Shown here: positions 46,536 to 58,093 of the stretch, in pieces
Layout of the letters: every line of letters starts with the position of its first letter
Numbering within the stretch: position 1 is the first letter of the stretch
From: Mauremys mutica
Lineage: Eukaryota > Chordata > Testudines > Geoemydidae
NCBI RefSeq assembly: GCF_020497125.1
Contig: NC_059073.1
Coordinates: 20,047,225-20,111,224 of the forward strand
Reading direction: 5' to 3'
Length of the DNA: 64,000 nucleotides
Made by a program: the position numbers and the translations under genes
Notes under the pieces: model-generated
The model's database searches: none
Told to the model about the DNA's origin: nothing
Seen by the model: the letters and a program-made list of their open reading frames with translations, nothing else

Positions 46536-48339
46536 AACAATTTGGCATAAGTGTATGTACATCATCCCACCCAAAGGCAATTCTCGAGGGAGAAAATATA
46601 ATTGACGGGCATAGCCACTGCTGTAAACTGTGCCGTCAAAAAGGAATCTACAACAGTAGCAGAGGGTTGTTGCTGCTTGTTCCAGAGTTACAGAGATATT
46701 ATTAGGAAAAGGAACAAACAGTGAGGAACTGCACAAAATGATAGAAATGAGAGTGGTAAATACCTGTTGGGTCAGCTTGTCCATTCCCATTGCCAGGATA
46801 CGATTATTTTCTACAGTATAGTCTCCATTTATTTGTCCAGTCAAGAAGCTCTGGAGATTTCACCCCGTCCCTTGGAGGGTATTCCATGGCCAGGTATTCT
46901 CACTGCTAAGAAATGCTTTCAGATGTAGAGCAGAAGTGGTGAAAATGACAGGAGGAGGCTCCAGTCTCTGCCTGCCATTGACAAGGTGAAAGTGGCAACT
47001 TCCTCATGTCAGACTCACCTGCAGTGGGCAGATGTGCACTAACTTCTGGCAGTTTCACCATGGCCCACCTCTCTTTCTCCTTGGTCCATCTTTAAACAGT
47101 TATAGAAAAATGGAGATTAAAATAGATTCTGCACAAATCTGGTTCACATTCAACACTTGCTTTGAAGTGAAAGCTGATTTTTCTACTCTCAGGGATTTTA
47201 GTAACAGCCTACTTCATACAACTGCCAACTTTCAGAGTCAGGTTAGTGGTCAGAAAGGAGAAAAATCAACAGTGAAACCTACCATGAAAGATCTAAAAAT
47301 ATTTGCTCCCTTTTCTTTTTCTTTCTTTCAGAGCTGCTCTTTGCCTGAATTTTCATACCTCGTACCTTACTCTAAATCCTGACTATCTCCTGTTTAGAAA
47401 ACTTGTTTGTCAATGATGCAGACAAGGAGAAAAAGAGGGAGTGGTAGGTGTGGCTGTTGTACTGAGATCACACGGGGAAACATTATTGGTGTTCATGTCT
47501 GGGATTTGCCAAAGTAGCTAGTATCTTCCCAAACATTTAGCTAGAGAGAAAATACAAAATCAAGTGCCTTAAAATCAAGTAATTGGTGACAATAGCGTAT
47601 TGGTTTATAAAAAAATTGTGCTTTGTCAGAGAATGAACAAATTTATGAATTGAAGGCCTGGGCAGAGAATGAACAGGGACTATCTGACTAGAACCCTGAG
47701 CAAGAGACTTGAAGACATGTAGAATCATACTTTTCATAATGAGCTTAGTATGGGCACAATCATTTCCAGGCTTTAAGAAATTACTACTTGTTCTTTAAGG
47801 AGAGGAGAATGATGGCAAAGGGACTAAGTTAGTTTATTTGTGATATTTTAAGTGATCATGTAATGATCAGTGTAGACAGCACCTCGTCCAATTGATGGTG
47901 TTTATCTTAGTGTTAAGTTGTCTTCTGTGTTATTCTGTTATTGTATCTGGTCTGTGGGGGTTAGCAGGAAGTTCAGAACTGCCTGTGTGCTGGAGTTGGT
48001 GCTTGCAGTGTTCCAATAAACCTCTGTGATTCTGTAAGTGAGTATTACAATCAGCACCCTGCTCCTTTAAATCAGAAGAGAAATTTCAGCTTCCAGTAGA
48101 AGGAATTAGAAACATTTTGCACCCTGATCTCAATGTCTCCACACCATCAATATTAATCTGTGACTCAGCATGACATTTTTCATAAAATATAATTTCACAA
48201 ACCATCCTTGTCTTCATGGCATGGCAAACCAGGGTGGGAATCTACAGTTCACTAGATTACTGGGCAGTAACATCCCATGTGGACAATATTGCTCGTGGGC
48301 TGTAGTCATAACCAGCTTGCCATGCAGTAACGACCCATG
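46536..48339. other. Unassigned noncoding sequence
   Basis: Frames of up to 121 codons (46485-46844, 47032-47382, 48170-48535) show no family features. Paired phrases ending in catgtgg/catgtagacaa at 48277-48349 hint at an old MITE. Confidence 0.4.
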
Positions 48340-48830
48340 TAGACAAGTCCTTTGTTGTCCTTCCCTGGATCCTCTCTACAAGTTTTGTCTTTTACAATCA
48401 GAGGTGGCCCAAACTGCATGTTGTCATCTAACAGTAGCCACTCCAGTGCTGTATAAAGTGATATTACCTCCTTCGTTAGTCCTTGATGCGACGTCTCACT
48501 CAGGAAAAAGCCCAATATTGTACTGCCCTTTTTAGCTGTCACAGAACACAACAGCCTATTTCATTTGTTATTCACTCTCAGTTCCGGGTTTCTCATCATT
48601 ACAGCTCTCTAATCACCTCCTTCCTGCTTTGAGACTCTTCTTGCCCAAATGTATTAGCCTGCATTTGTTAACCCTCGTTTTATGAATTTCTGCTTATTTC
48701 ATCATCAGTCTCGCTGAGATTTTCTGCCTTCTCATGTGTTTGCAGCATCTTTCAGTTTGGTATAACCTGCAAACTGTAACTTAATGTCCCTATGATTTCG
48801 TCCTTCAAATCAAATAAACCCAACAGGCTC
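48340..48830 (-). mobile_element. Old CR1 LINE fragment
   Basis: The minus-strand frame 48306-48551 reads VTAKKGSTILGFFLSETSHQ and a degraded thumb block, as in CR1 ORF2. Palm-region sequence continues to about 48830. Both ends are truncated and it is strongly diverged. Confidence 0.75.
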
Positions 48831-51239
48831 CAAACTGATACAATCTAATATCACTAATAACACCAAGAAGATCTGCGTTGGCACTTTATGAATGCTATGT
48901 TAAGGGTTAGCGGCCAGCCTGAGGAACGTATTCTACACCAGATAATACCGTTTCTAGAGTCAATGGGCCACATCCATGGTTACCCTACACCCCTCTTTGA
49001 AATTTCCGTATGTTATTTATCGTGCATCAGGTCACTTCATATCAATTAGCTAATGGTATGCTGGACTATATCAGCAAAGTGCCAGTTACTATGCTGAGTA
49101 AGCAGCCAGGTTATGATCACACAGTTTGATACTTCTGTTCTTTATTTCTAATGAAAATTGTTTTAAACATAAACAATTTCAAGGAATGTATATTGTAGAG
49201 AGAAAACAGTGGAAAAATCCAAAGGAAATTTCCCCTTGAAGTTGACACAGTTGTTGAATGGAAGACAGATGACATGCAAGAAGGGTTGTTGTTTGATGCA
49301 GTGGCCACTTTCTGTTTACTAAAAAAATGTTGTGCACTTTTGCAATATGAGAAAAACCCTGTTTTAAACAGCTGAACCTTTGGCTAAAACTAAAAAAGAA
49401 GAAGCTAATGAGCATTTGGAGAAGACTGTATATTCCAATGTCCATGTAATCAAATTGTGAATTTGCACAGGCAGATATTCATTACTCATTTATCCAACAC
49501 TTATCCAATGAGAAACCAGAAAATACACTATGTAATTTATTTCACCAACCACAACAAAACAAGACAGCTTGAATAGGAAATACTTGCAGATAAATGTTTG
49601 TGATTAACACAGAGTATATTATATTATTAATTATTATTATTATTGCAAAAATAGTATGAAATTTCAAGCAACAAATACATTCAGGGAGATCATAGTCTGC
49701 TCACAGAGTGTCTGTGAGCAGAAGAAAGACTAGGGTTACCAGAATATGTCATTCACAATTATTCACTCAATTATTATACTCTTAAAACATCCACTTTTAG
49801 CCTTGATTGTTCATGTACTATCAGAGCTGAAAGCAGACACTGGTCCAGGACTGAACATTGTAGTTTAACAAAGAGTAATACTTGGGATAAACAAGAACAT
49901 ATTTGTGGCAGGTTGTTATATTAACAAGTGCTGTTGGAAAGTTTAAAGGAATGTTAAAGTAGTTCTGGTATAAATGAATGAGTGGAAAGACAACATGTGA
50001 GGCAGCCAAAGGTGTGTGATAAATACAGTTTCATGTAGCTCTGCAGTTCATCGTAGAGCTTTGTGTTTTATCACCACTCTCACCCCTAAAAGGGTAAAGC
50101 ACCAGAAAGGACAGAAATATTTTAAATACATTTTTGTGGTGTATTAGTATGTAGCTATTAAATGGATCCCCTTTTCTTTCGAGGAAATGGCATATTTGAT
50201 CATCTCCCATTTGATCTGAGTTCTCCCATGTGCAGGGCTGAGCAGCCATTTCAGTCTCAGTTGCTCTTAGTTTATAACACTGGCGACACATACCTACATA
50301 TATTCGCTCATGGATATATCACTTTTGTTCTTTGGGCAGCAGAACTTTATTTTAGATTAAGGTTATCGACAAAGTGCATGGTTGGTCTTTGCTGTATGAT
50401 CACATAACAGTATACCCACTTGATTCATGCAGAAGTTAAGACATCTTTTTACAAAGTAGCCTCTTTATCATCTACTGAATACACCTCCACAAATCATATT
50501 TCCCAGATGTATCTGGAGAAAATGAAACAGGTATCTGGAGTCATTTCTTCTGGGGGTAACCATAGAGAACAACATTAACATTCAATCTATTCCATACTGT
50601 ATGGAATCAACAAGATATATTTAAACCATGAGTGTGAAATCTCTCAGACTAGATTAGAAAATGCATGTTAACAAAGAACCCAGTGCTGTGGCCAATGAGC
50701 ACATGAGCACAGCCCTAAGGGCCACAGGATTTGCGAATAAAGTAATAAAATTTGAGGTATTTAATTTAAAATTCATAGAGGGATTCCTGGGTAGGTGATG
50801 ATAAAATGTGTTATTTTCATGTAATTACATCCAATACCTCTAGATCATCTACTTAACTGATCATTATGAATTACCAGCTTCCTGACTATGGGATTCAGTC
50901 TCTTACTGATGCAATTTAGAGACAGAAGCTATGGGGCCAAACTCAGCTGTCAGATACACTGAAGTAAAACGAGTGTAATGCCACTGAAGCTAATGGTGTT
51001 ACTCCAGATCTATATCTGTGGAAATGAGAGCAGAATGTAGCTCTTTTCCATGTGTTCTTTATAATAATTTCTATAAAATATTGTTAGAAATCAGTGCAAA
51101 TATTGATTCATTAGTGTTGGAAACGTGAACTAAATCCTCCAAATATTACAAACTGTCTCTTAAAATGGAGTAAATTAAAACAGCACCACTGACTTCAATG
51201 GAGCTTCAAGGTTTGATACTGGTTGAAGATCTGTCCCCA
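48831..51239. other. Unassigned noncoding sequence with a small microsatellite
   Basis: An ATT-type run lies at about 49619-49645. Nothing else recognised over 2.4 kb. Confidence 0.45.
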
Positions 51240-51445
51240 GTCTTCTTTGCACTCCTAGGGAACCTTTATCCAAAGATCCCCATGCACTTCCAAGAGATGG
51301 ATGAGAATATTCATTTTATGGGTAAGTAAACTGAGGCACAGACCAGTTAAAGTGATTTGTACAGGTTACAGAAAAAGCCACGTTCACAACTTAGGTGACT
51401 TCCAGGCCAACATTCTAATGACTACACCCCATGCTGCTGTCCATC
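51240..51445 (-). mobile_element. MIR-like SINE, diverged
   Basis: Reverse orientation; ttcattttatgggtaagtaaactgaggcac-type middle block at about 51310-51340 and a degraded head to 51440. Confidence 0.5.
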
Positions 51446-52029
51446 TATTTTCAGTAATTTGGGTGGATTCATCAGTGCTTCTCGAAACAAAGTTTGGAAA
51501 GTGAAGAGCAGTGCATGTAATCAGACAAGTTGGGACATTCATTTCCCTCTGTAACCTTTCTACCATTCTCTGAATGTTAGATAGACTACACAGCTGTCAG
51601 CTTGTCTGGTGCTTACAGCATACGATTAAGGATTGCAGAGTCTGTTCCCAGCTCTGCCTCACAGGCTTTTTCTATCTTCGGCTATTAAGAGAGTCTTTAA
51701 ATTCCCTTTTTCAGGTTGACTTGGTACTTCCTTTCTAAGTAAACAAAACCCAACAACCACTTCCAAATAAGCTAAAGAATTACATCTATGGCTTTCTCTT
51801 TTTAACCAAGAACTTTGACAGTTTTGTATTCAATATTCAAACGCTGTGCTGATCCTGCTTATTCTCCAGAGGTATTATTAACATCAGAATAATCTTTTCC
51901 TTAGATTTCCTGCGTGAAGTGTGCCATTCTACTGAAAGTAATGTCTATATAATAAACATAAACTCAGCCACAGAACTCAACAATCTAAGGAACATTTTAG
52001 TCGCTGTATTGACATTTTGTATTTTCTTT
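51446..52029. other. Unassigned noncoding sequence
   Basis: Nothing recognised. Confidence 0.45.
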
Positions 52030-52590
52030 ATTACCATTGATCACAGTTGAATGTGTAAGCAGAGTCAGAATGAACTCTCCCGACAGCTAGTGGTGAGCTA
52101 TGGAAAAGGACTTCAGGAGCTGATCTTGGTTGCATGGACACACCCGCCCTGCCTAGGTTCTCAGCATGATGAGATTGCTTGCCCAAAAGATCACTTGCGG
52201 CTGGTGTCCATTCAAGTTCTGCTGTAAGGGTCCACGTCTCACACGCATACAGAAAAATGGAAATGACCAATGTGTGCAGCAGTTTCAGTTTGGATTTCAG
52301 GGAGATGTTCTTATCCCTTCAAATTGGCTTTAGATTTGCCACTGCTGCTGTTGTTTGCACAGTTCTTGCCTGAATTTCTGCCTTGGATCCTTCATCAGTG
52401 ATGATTGCCCCCAAATACCTGAACTGTTTCACTGTCTCCAGCTCTTGTCCACTGACAGTGATATGTGAGCTGATCCCATCATGTTGGTTTGTCATCAGCT
52501 TGGTTTTCATACGGTATAATAAAAGAGCTAATTTAGACTCAATTGAGAGTCTTCTTACGTGCTGCAGAGCTGAAATCACTGATACCTGGG
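52030..52590 (-). mobile_element. RTE-like LINE fragment, RT C-terminal part
   Basis: Two successive minus-strand frames (52319-52579 and 52031-52270) give KTKLMTNQHD, then the block ETVKQFRYLGAIITDEGSKA, then VISIFLYACETWTLTAELE. The FxYLG and YxxETW blocks are those of the RT thumb and downstream region of RTE-type LINEs. It is clearly not CR1. A frameshift at about 52270-52319 and sequence that no longer fits past 52200 (going left) show that it is broken. The clade call is from motif memory only. Confidence 0.7.
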
Positions 52591-52604
52591 TCTAAATATT
52601 AGAC

Positions 52605-53322
52605 AGTGTCTCTATTGCAAGAGACTGCCTAGTGTGCACCAGCAGGGAGGCTCTGCAACTAACAGCTGAAATACTGAGAGCTGTGTTAAGCGGTGGGCTC
52701 TGAAGACATCTTGGCTGATGGAGAGGCTTAGCCAGCATGGTGGCTGGCAGAGAGGCATGCCGAGTGGCCAGCAGGGCAGCTGGCAGAGAGGTGCAGCCAG
52801 CAGGGCGGCTGGCGGAGAGGTGCAGCAAGTGGCCAGCAGGGCGACGAGCGAGTGCCCGAGCAGTGGAGGGTGTAAGGTGCCTCCTTACCCCTCCTTCCAC
52901 CTAGGGTGGGAGATGAACTCTGCGGCTGAACCTCTGAACTCTGGGGCTGTACTGGCCCAGGACAGCAAGTGTGAGTGTGGTGCAGAGAAGGGATGGGCAC
53001 GTTAAAGGGACACTGCCCAACTTACTTGGGTGTGGGTCTTTTGATCATGGTTTATGTTTATGAACCCTAGTTGCAGTGTTTTCCCAAATTAATGATGAAT
53101 TACTTCCCTCCTTTTATTAAAAGTTTTTTGCTACACTCAGACTCTGTGCTTGCAAAAGGGGAAGTATTGTCGCTCAGAGGTGCCCAGGGGTGATGTGTAA
53201 TTGTCCCAGGTCACTGGGTGGGGGCTCGAGCTGGTTTTGTGTTGTATTGTTGAGAAGGAACCCATAGATACTGAACCTGGCCCTGGTTGCTGCTGGCTCC
53301 ACCTGGCAGAAGGGTTACAAAT
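52605..53322 (+). repeat. Possible LTR-like repeat, limits uncertain
   Basis: Contains short tandem-like phrases (agtggccagcagggc-type, 52755-52860), a TTATTAAAA-type A/T block at 53117-53125 and an end agggttaca at 53314-53322. The layout resembles an LTR, but no start, partner or duplication was found. Confidence 0.3.
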
Positions 53323-53701
53323 GTAAAATATTTTTTCTGTTGATGTTCTTATGCCAAGCGACTGGCTAGAGGGGCAATGCTTCATCTTGCTATATATATT
53401 AAATCATTTTTCTCTCAATGCCATTGTTCTAAGGTAATCATTCTACCCATATTTACAGCTCTTAGAGATGGGCTCAGGAAATACTGTTTGGATCAGGATC
53501 TATGAAACTGGCTGAGGCTAACATTTGGGGTTTGGGCTGAGAATTGGGCTTTGGTTAAGGTTTACATCAGATGATGCTGAAATCTCAGAAGCTCATGTTC
53601 TCATGAGCTTTTGACCCCAAATAGGAGGAAGCTGAAATCTTCTGAACAGATGAAATTTCCACCATCTTAATGGGGGAATCTCACAAGGCAGAGCTTTCTT
53701 A

Positions 53702-54002
53702 GGTCTGGTCTACACTACGGGGGGGGGGGGGGTCGAACTAAGGTACGCGACTTCAGCTACGCAAATAGCGTAGCTGAAGTCGAACTACCTTAGTTCGACT
53801 GACTTACCCGTCCAGACGCGGCGGGGTCGAACTCCGCGGCTCCAAGGTCGACTCCGCCACCGCCGTTCGCGGTGGTGGAGTTCCGGAGTCGACCGGAGCG
53901 CGTGGGGAGTTCGAACTATCACGTCTTGATTAGACGCGATAGTTCGAACTCCGAGAAGTCGAACTCACCGCGTCGACCCGCACGGTAAGTATGGACCTAC
54001 CC
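53702..54002. mobile_element. Harbinger-like CpG-rich hairpin MITE (301 bp)
   Basis: Lies between two TTA trinucleotides (53699-53701 and 54003-54005), the target size used by PIF/Harbinger elements. Ends ggtctggtctacactac and gtaagtatggacctaccc are imperfect inverted repeats. Inside are a run of 14 G (53719-53732) and three hairpins in a row: 53733-53798, about 53826-53895, and 53907-53951. CpG density is far above the flanks. No coding capacity. Confidence 0.75.
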
Positions 54003-54127
54003 TTAGGGAGAGAAACATAGGAATTATGATATCAGATCAGATTAATAGACCACCTTTGCCAGAATCCTGCCTCTGAGAATGGCCACCACCAGATGTGTTA
54101 AATGATAGTGAAAGAAATCCTATAGCA

Positions 54128-54347
54128 CAGGGCTTCTCAAACTGGGGTCGGGACCCTTCAGGGGGTCACAAGGTTATTACATGGGGGGGATCGCGAGCTG
54201 TCAACCTCCACCCCAAACCCCACTTTGCCTCCAGCCTTTATAATGATTTTAAATATATAAAAATATTTTTAATTTATAAGCGGGGGGTCGCGCTAAGAGA
54301 CTTGCTGTGTGAAAGGGGTCACCAGGACAAAAGTTTGAGAGCCACGG
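54128..54347. mobile_element. Non-autonomous hAT MITE (220 bp)
   Basis: Perfect 8-bp duplication ctatagca (54120-54127 and 54348-54355). Ends cagggcttctcaaactgggg and caaaagtttgagagccacgg are inverted repeats typical of hAT/Charlie-like elements. Confidence 0.92.
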
Positions 54348-54355
54348 CTATAGCA

Positions 54356-55779
54356 GGCAGTTGTGGGATAACTTGTCTCCAGCGAAAGTTCCATCTTTAC
54401 CCCTAATAATTATTGATTGGCTTATGCCCTGAAGCGGGAGGATTGATCCCTTCCAAGGTTCTCATTGGTTTTTATTTTGCTTGCTATTGTGATTCTGGAT
54501 GTTCTTGTTTTTCACATACACGTCCAATCCAATTTGCTCTGTTTATTTCCATAGTTCACATTACAATCAATTTATCCCAAACAGTTGGCTATTTGGGGAG
54601 AATCCCTGCTGAGATGCCAGTCTGGTGTTGTATGTATGTGTGGGGTTGTATAAGCATCAGCTGGGATAGATGGAAGGAGAAGGAAACATTCCTTGGCTTT
54701 AATTTTGTTGTTTCTGTTTTCTCGGGCTTCTGTGCTTGGAGCAGATGCCACATATTCATCTGGGATGCAAGCAGTTCCCTTAATTTCAGACCTGACATCT
54801 GCCCTTTCTTGACTGAAGACCTGCTCAACGACTGGATGTCAGTTTGTTTGCTGTGTGCGGCAGAGGACAAGACAAGGCTGTCAGTCACATATGCCACAGG
54901 GAAGCTTGGGTCTTTTTTCCCCCTGCAGCTATGATATATACCAAGAAACAGAGCTCTTCTCCATTACAATGAAAACCAAACCTGCCTCTCTTCCTTCCCT
55001 AAGAGGATGGACTAGCATCCAGACTGTTTGTTTCTAGTGATCATTTACATTTATATAGCACCTCTTGTCCCAGAGGATTTTAAAGAAAGGACCTTGAAGA
55101 TCTCATTAGAAAAAACTTCCTGGAACCCAATTTAATGACACACCATCTGGGATTTGAATCTGAGTTTCTCAGGTGTGTAGATAGAGAAGAACCTCTCCAA
55201 TGCACTAAAGATCCATTTTGTGAATTAATGAGAAAGGGAACACACACAATTGAAAAGAACCAGGATAATGCATCACAAGATCTATTTGGTTTGCACACAG
55301 TAATAGGCACATGCAGTTTACTTGTAATGATTTACACTTGTCCTACACTGCACTAGTAAATCTTGTGTCATTGTGGAAATGTTTCAAAGATGTAAGGTAG
55401 GGACTGTAAGGTTGTGTGTGGATTAGTGAAGTGTGAATTAGCCAGTTTTGACCTGACGCCGAGACTGCTAAAACTGTAAAACACCCCTTCTGGCAATAGC
55501 TCATAATCTCAAAGCTTTAGGTGAGAAACACTGACACATAATAACAGCTACAGCCTCAGAGCTGCCAATCCACAGCGTCGCTTCTTGCACAGCTCATCTC
55601 CTCAATGCAGGCTTCCCTACCTCACCCCTTTTATAAAATCATGTAAAAGGAGATACATGAATAGGTTCTGAGCCTCCAGACTGCTTTCTGGTGGAGAACA
55701 ACAGGCAGGGACCTAGCGCTAACGGGGTAAGAATGGCCATTCACTGGAGAGAGAGAAAGCTAGCTGATTAAGACACACA
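54356..55779. other. Mostly unassigned noncoding sequence
   Basis: A 173-codon plus frame (54413-54934) has no recognisable domain. A degraded SINE-like stretch may lie at 55040-55200 (tttatatagcacctcttgtc). Confidence 0.4.
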
Positions 55780-55787
55780 CCCAGAAG

Positions 55788-55924
55788 CAGGGGTGCTGGA
55801 ACAATTTTTATAGTGGGGGCTCTGAAAGCCATTGACCAAAACTGTAAACCCTGTATATGATGGAAACCACTTCGAGACCGGGGGTGCTCCCACCCCCCCA
55901 GCACCTTGAGTTCTAGCACCCCCG
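55788..55924. mobile_element. hAT-type MITE (137 bp)
   Basis: Perfect 8-bp duplication cccagaag (55780-55787 and 55925-55932). Ends caggggtgctggaacaa and gagttctagcacccccg are inverted repeats. Confidence 0.92.
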
Positions 55925-55932
55925 CCCAGAAG

Positions 55933-57040
55933 GAACAGAATAGGGCATAGCACTGTACAATCCATGCTGCAAAATCAGTTGTGCTCTGTGCTATGGGAAA
56001 GGGAGCAGATACAAATGCTGTTTGCCATACAGCAGATATCAGTTGGTGTTAAGCAGAGTTACAAGCGATGGAAAAGAGACAAACATCTGTGAATAAGTCA
56101 CGGGATCAGGTTCATTTGGGAATCACTAGGACTAATTAAAGACAGAGACAGCACTGATGGTTTAACGAGACACAGCCTCTAATAATGTCACTGCCAGCCT
56201 TTAAATCCCAAAGTCCCACTCAGATGGGACAAGATCATTAAGTAGGATCAGCAGTTTAAAGGGCCAGATTTTTAGGCATCTAACTTCCATTGATGTCAGT
56301 GGAAGTTCAGCATCTCAATACATTTAAAAATATTGTCCTAAGTCTTCAGGGTGCATCCATCACAAATTGCATGTACAGGCACAAGCCTGGTGGGAGAGAG
56401 TGCAGCGCTATAACCACTACACTGGAACACACAGAGGTGGCGAGCCCAGGACACCACAACACTTCCCAGAGCTCTCTGTGTGCAGGAGTACACCTGCTGC
56501 ACCTCCCCTTAGGCGTGTACTCTCCCCTCCATGGGCTGGTGCAAGGGCAAGGAGGCCATAATCCAGACTCAGCTCTGCCCCTTTGGGGTGGCTTGCAGCC
56601 CAGGAGACCCCAGCAGGCGACATTCCATGCACAGGGGCGAGTATCATCCTTGTGCTTTCCTCCAAAGTTGAGCACCTTCACAGGGACGTGCCAAAACCAG
56701 GTCCTCATTCAACTGAGCTCTGCCTACAGATGAGGGGAACCTCACTCGTCTGGGTCAGTTTCCACTGCTTTTAAATCACTACCATACATTTAACGGGTTA
56801 CATTCTCAATGGCCAAATCTATTGTATGGAACGGCTTCGGGTGCCACCTAAACATTTAGGGTTGGTTTCACAAGTGAGTGTGGGGGTGTAGCTGCTGCAA
56901 TGTTCAGCATTATAGCACGTAGCTTTTAGATTCTCTGCTGCCTAGTTAAATTCACCACCCTGAACTAGGCACCCAGCCTGCCTATACAATGCCCAGGGAG
57001 AGTTAGGGGTCTAAGAAAAACCAAGGGGTTTATAACCTTT
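55933..57040. other. Unassigned noncoding sequence
   Basis: Overlapping frames at 56290-56774 on both strands have no family features. A possible tRNA-like scrap (gcgctataaccactacactg) is at 56405-56424. Confidence 0.4.
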
Positions 57041-57147
57041 GTCCCAGGGGTTAAAGCACTCACTCAGGATGGGGGAAATCTATGTTCAAATCCTCCTTTT
57101 GCCTGGTGTGGAGCGGAGACTTAGGTCTTCCCACTCTCAGGTGAGTG

Positions 57148-57507
57148 CAGGGGCGGCTCCAGGCCCCAGCACGCCAAGCACGTGCTTGGGGCGGCATGCC
57201 GCGGGGGGGGCGCTCTGCCGGTCGCCGGGAGGGCGGCAGGTGGCTCCGGTGGACCTCCCACAGGCGTGCCTGCAAAGGGTCTGCTGGTCCTGCGGCTTCG
57301 GTGGAGCCGTGGGACCAGTGGACCCTCCGCAGGCACGCCTGCGGGAGGTCCACTGAAGCCGCGGGATCTGCGGACCATTTGACCAGCGGACCCTCCGCAG
57401 GCACACCTGCGGGAGGTCCACTGGAGCCGCGGAGCCGGCGACTGGCAGAGCGCCCCCTGCGGCATGCCGCTGTGCTTGGGGCGGTGAAATGTCTAGAGCC
57501 GCCCCTG
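57148..57507. mobile_element. GC-rich hAT-type MITE, copy 3 (360 bp)
   Basis: Perfect 8-bp duplication ggtgagtg (57140-57147 and 57508-57515). Ends caggggcggctccagg and ctagagccgcccctg are inverted repeats. Three dyad modules (about 57254-57285, 57328-57359 and 57388-57419), the first mutated. Frames up to 145 codons are compositional. Confidence 0.93.
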
Positions 57508-57658
57508 GGTGAGTGCCCTAGGCAATGGGGTATTCTGGGACTCTCGCATTGTGTCCTATTGAAGCAGATCTACTGTGTATAAATACTCATTAGAGGAGGG
57601 GGACTGGAATCAGGGTTTTCTTTCTCTCAAATGAGTACCCGAATCACTGGGCTACAGA

Positions 57659-57983
57659 CAGGGGCAGCTCCAGGCCCCAGCACGCCAAGCGCGTGCTTGG
57701 GGTGGCATGCCGCGGGGGGCGCTCTGCCGGTCGCCGGGAGGGCAGCAGGCGGCTCCGGTGGACCTCCCGCAGGCGTCCCTGCGGAGGGTCCGCTGGTCCT
57801 GCGGATTCGGTGGAGCATCCGCAGGCACGCCTGTGGGAGGTCCACCGGAGCCGCGAGACCAGCGGACCCTGCGGAGGCACGTCTGCGGGAGGTCCACCGG
57901 AGCAGTGGGACTTGCGACCGGCAAAGCGCCCCCCACGGTGTGCCGCCGTGCTTGGGGCGGCGAAATGGCTAGAGCCGCCCCTG
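57659..57983. mobile_element. GC-rich hAT-type MITE, copy 4 (325 bp)
   Basis: Perfect 8-bp duplication gctacaga (57651-57658 and 57984-57991). Left end caggggcagctccagg (one change), right end ctagagccgcccctg. Three dyad modules between about 57759 and 57898. Confidence 0.93.
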
Positions 57984-58093
57984 GCTACAGAGTCTCTTTC
58001 TGTGGCTTAATGAATATTTAAGTATTTATACACGGTGGGACAGCTTCACGGGGAGTGACTGAAAGAGCTCTGACCCCAGAGTATCCCATAACT

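Noticed and set aside
46485..48535. Three frames of 116-121 codons
   Set aside because: One overlaps a SINE tail, and the last overlaps a reverse CR1 fragment on the other strand; none has a domain.
53719..53732. Run of 14 G as a quadruplex or regulatory signal
   Set aside because: A single homopolymer, whose length is prone to sequencing error; kept only as part of the MITE description.
54413..54934. 173-codon plus-strand frame with Cys and aromatic residues
   Set aside because: No recognisable domain, non-ATG start and no splice or promoter context; length alone is not convincing.
56290..56774. Overlapping frames of 63-147 codons on both strands
   Set aside because: No family features and no consistent frame; likely chance in moderately GC-rich DNA.
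57041..57100. Possible tRNA gene
   Set aside because: Only A/B-box-like phrases within a foldback repeat; no complete tRNA structure.
57039..58021. A dozen overlapping frames of 66-145 codons on both strands
   Set aside because: Same GC-rich MITE effect (copies 3 and 4). All frames are open at once, which argues against coding.
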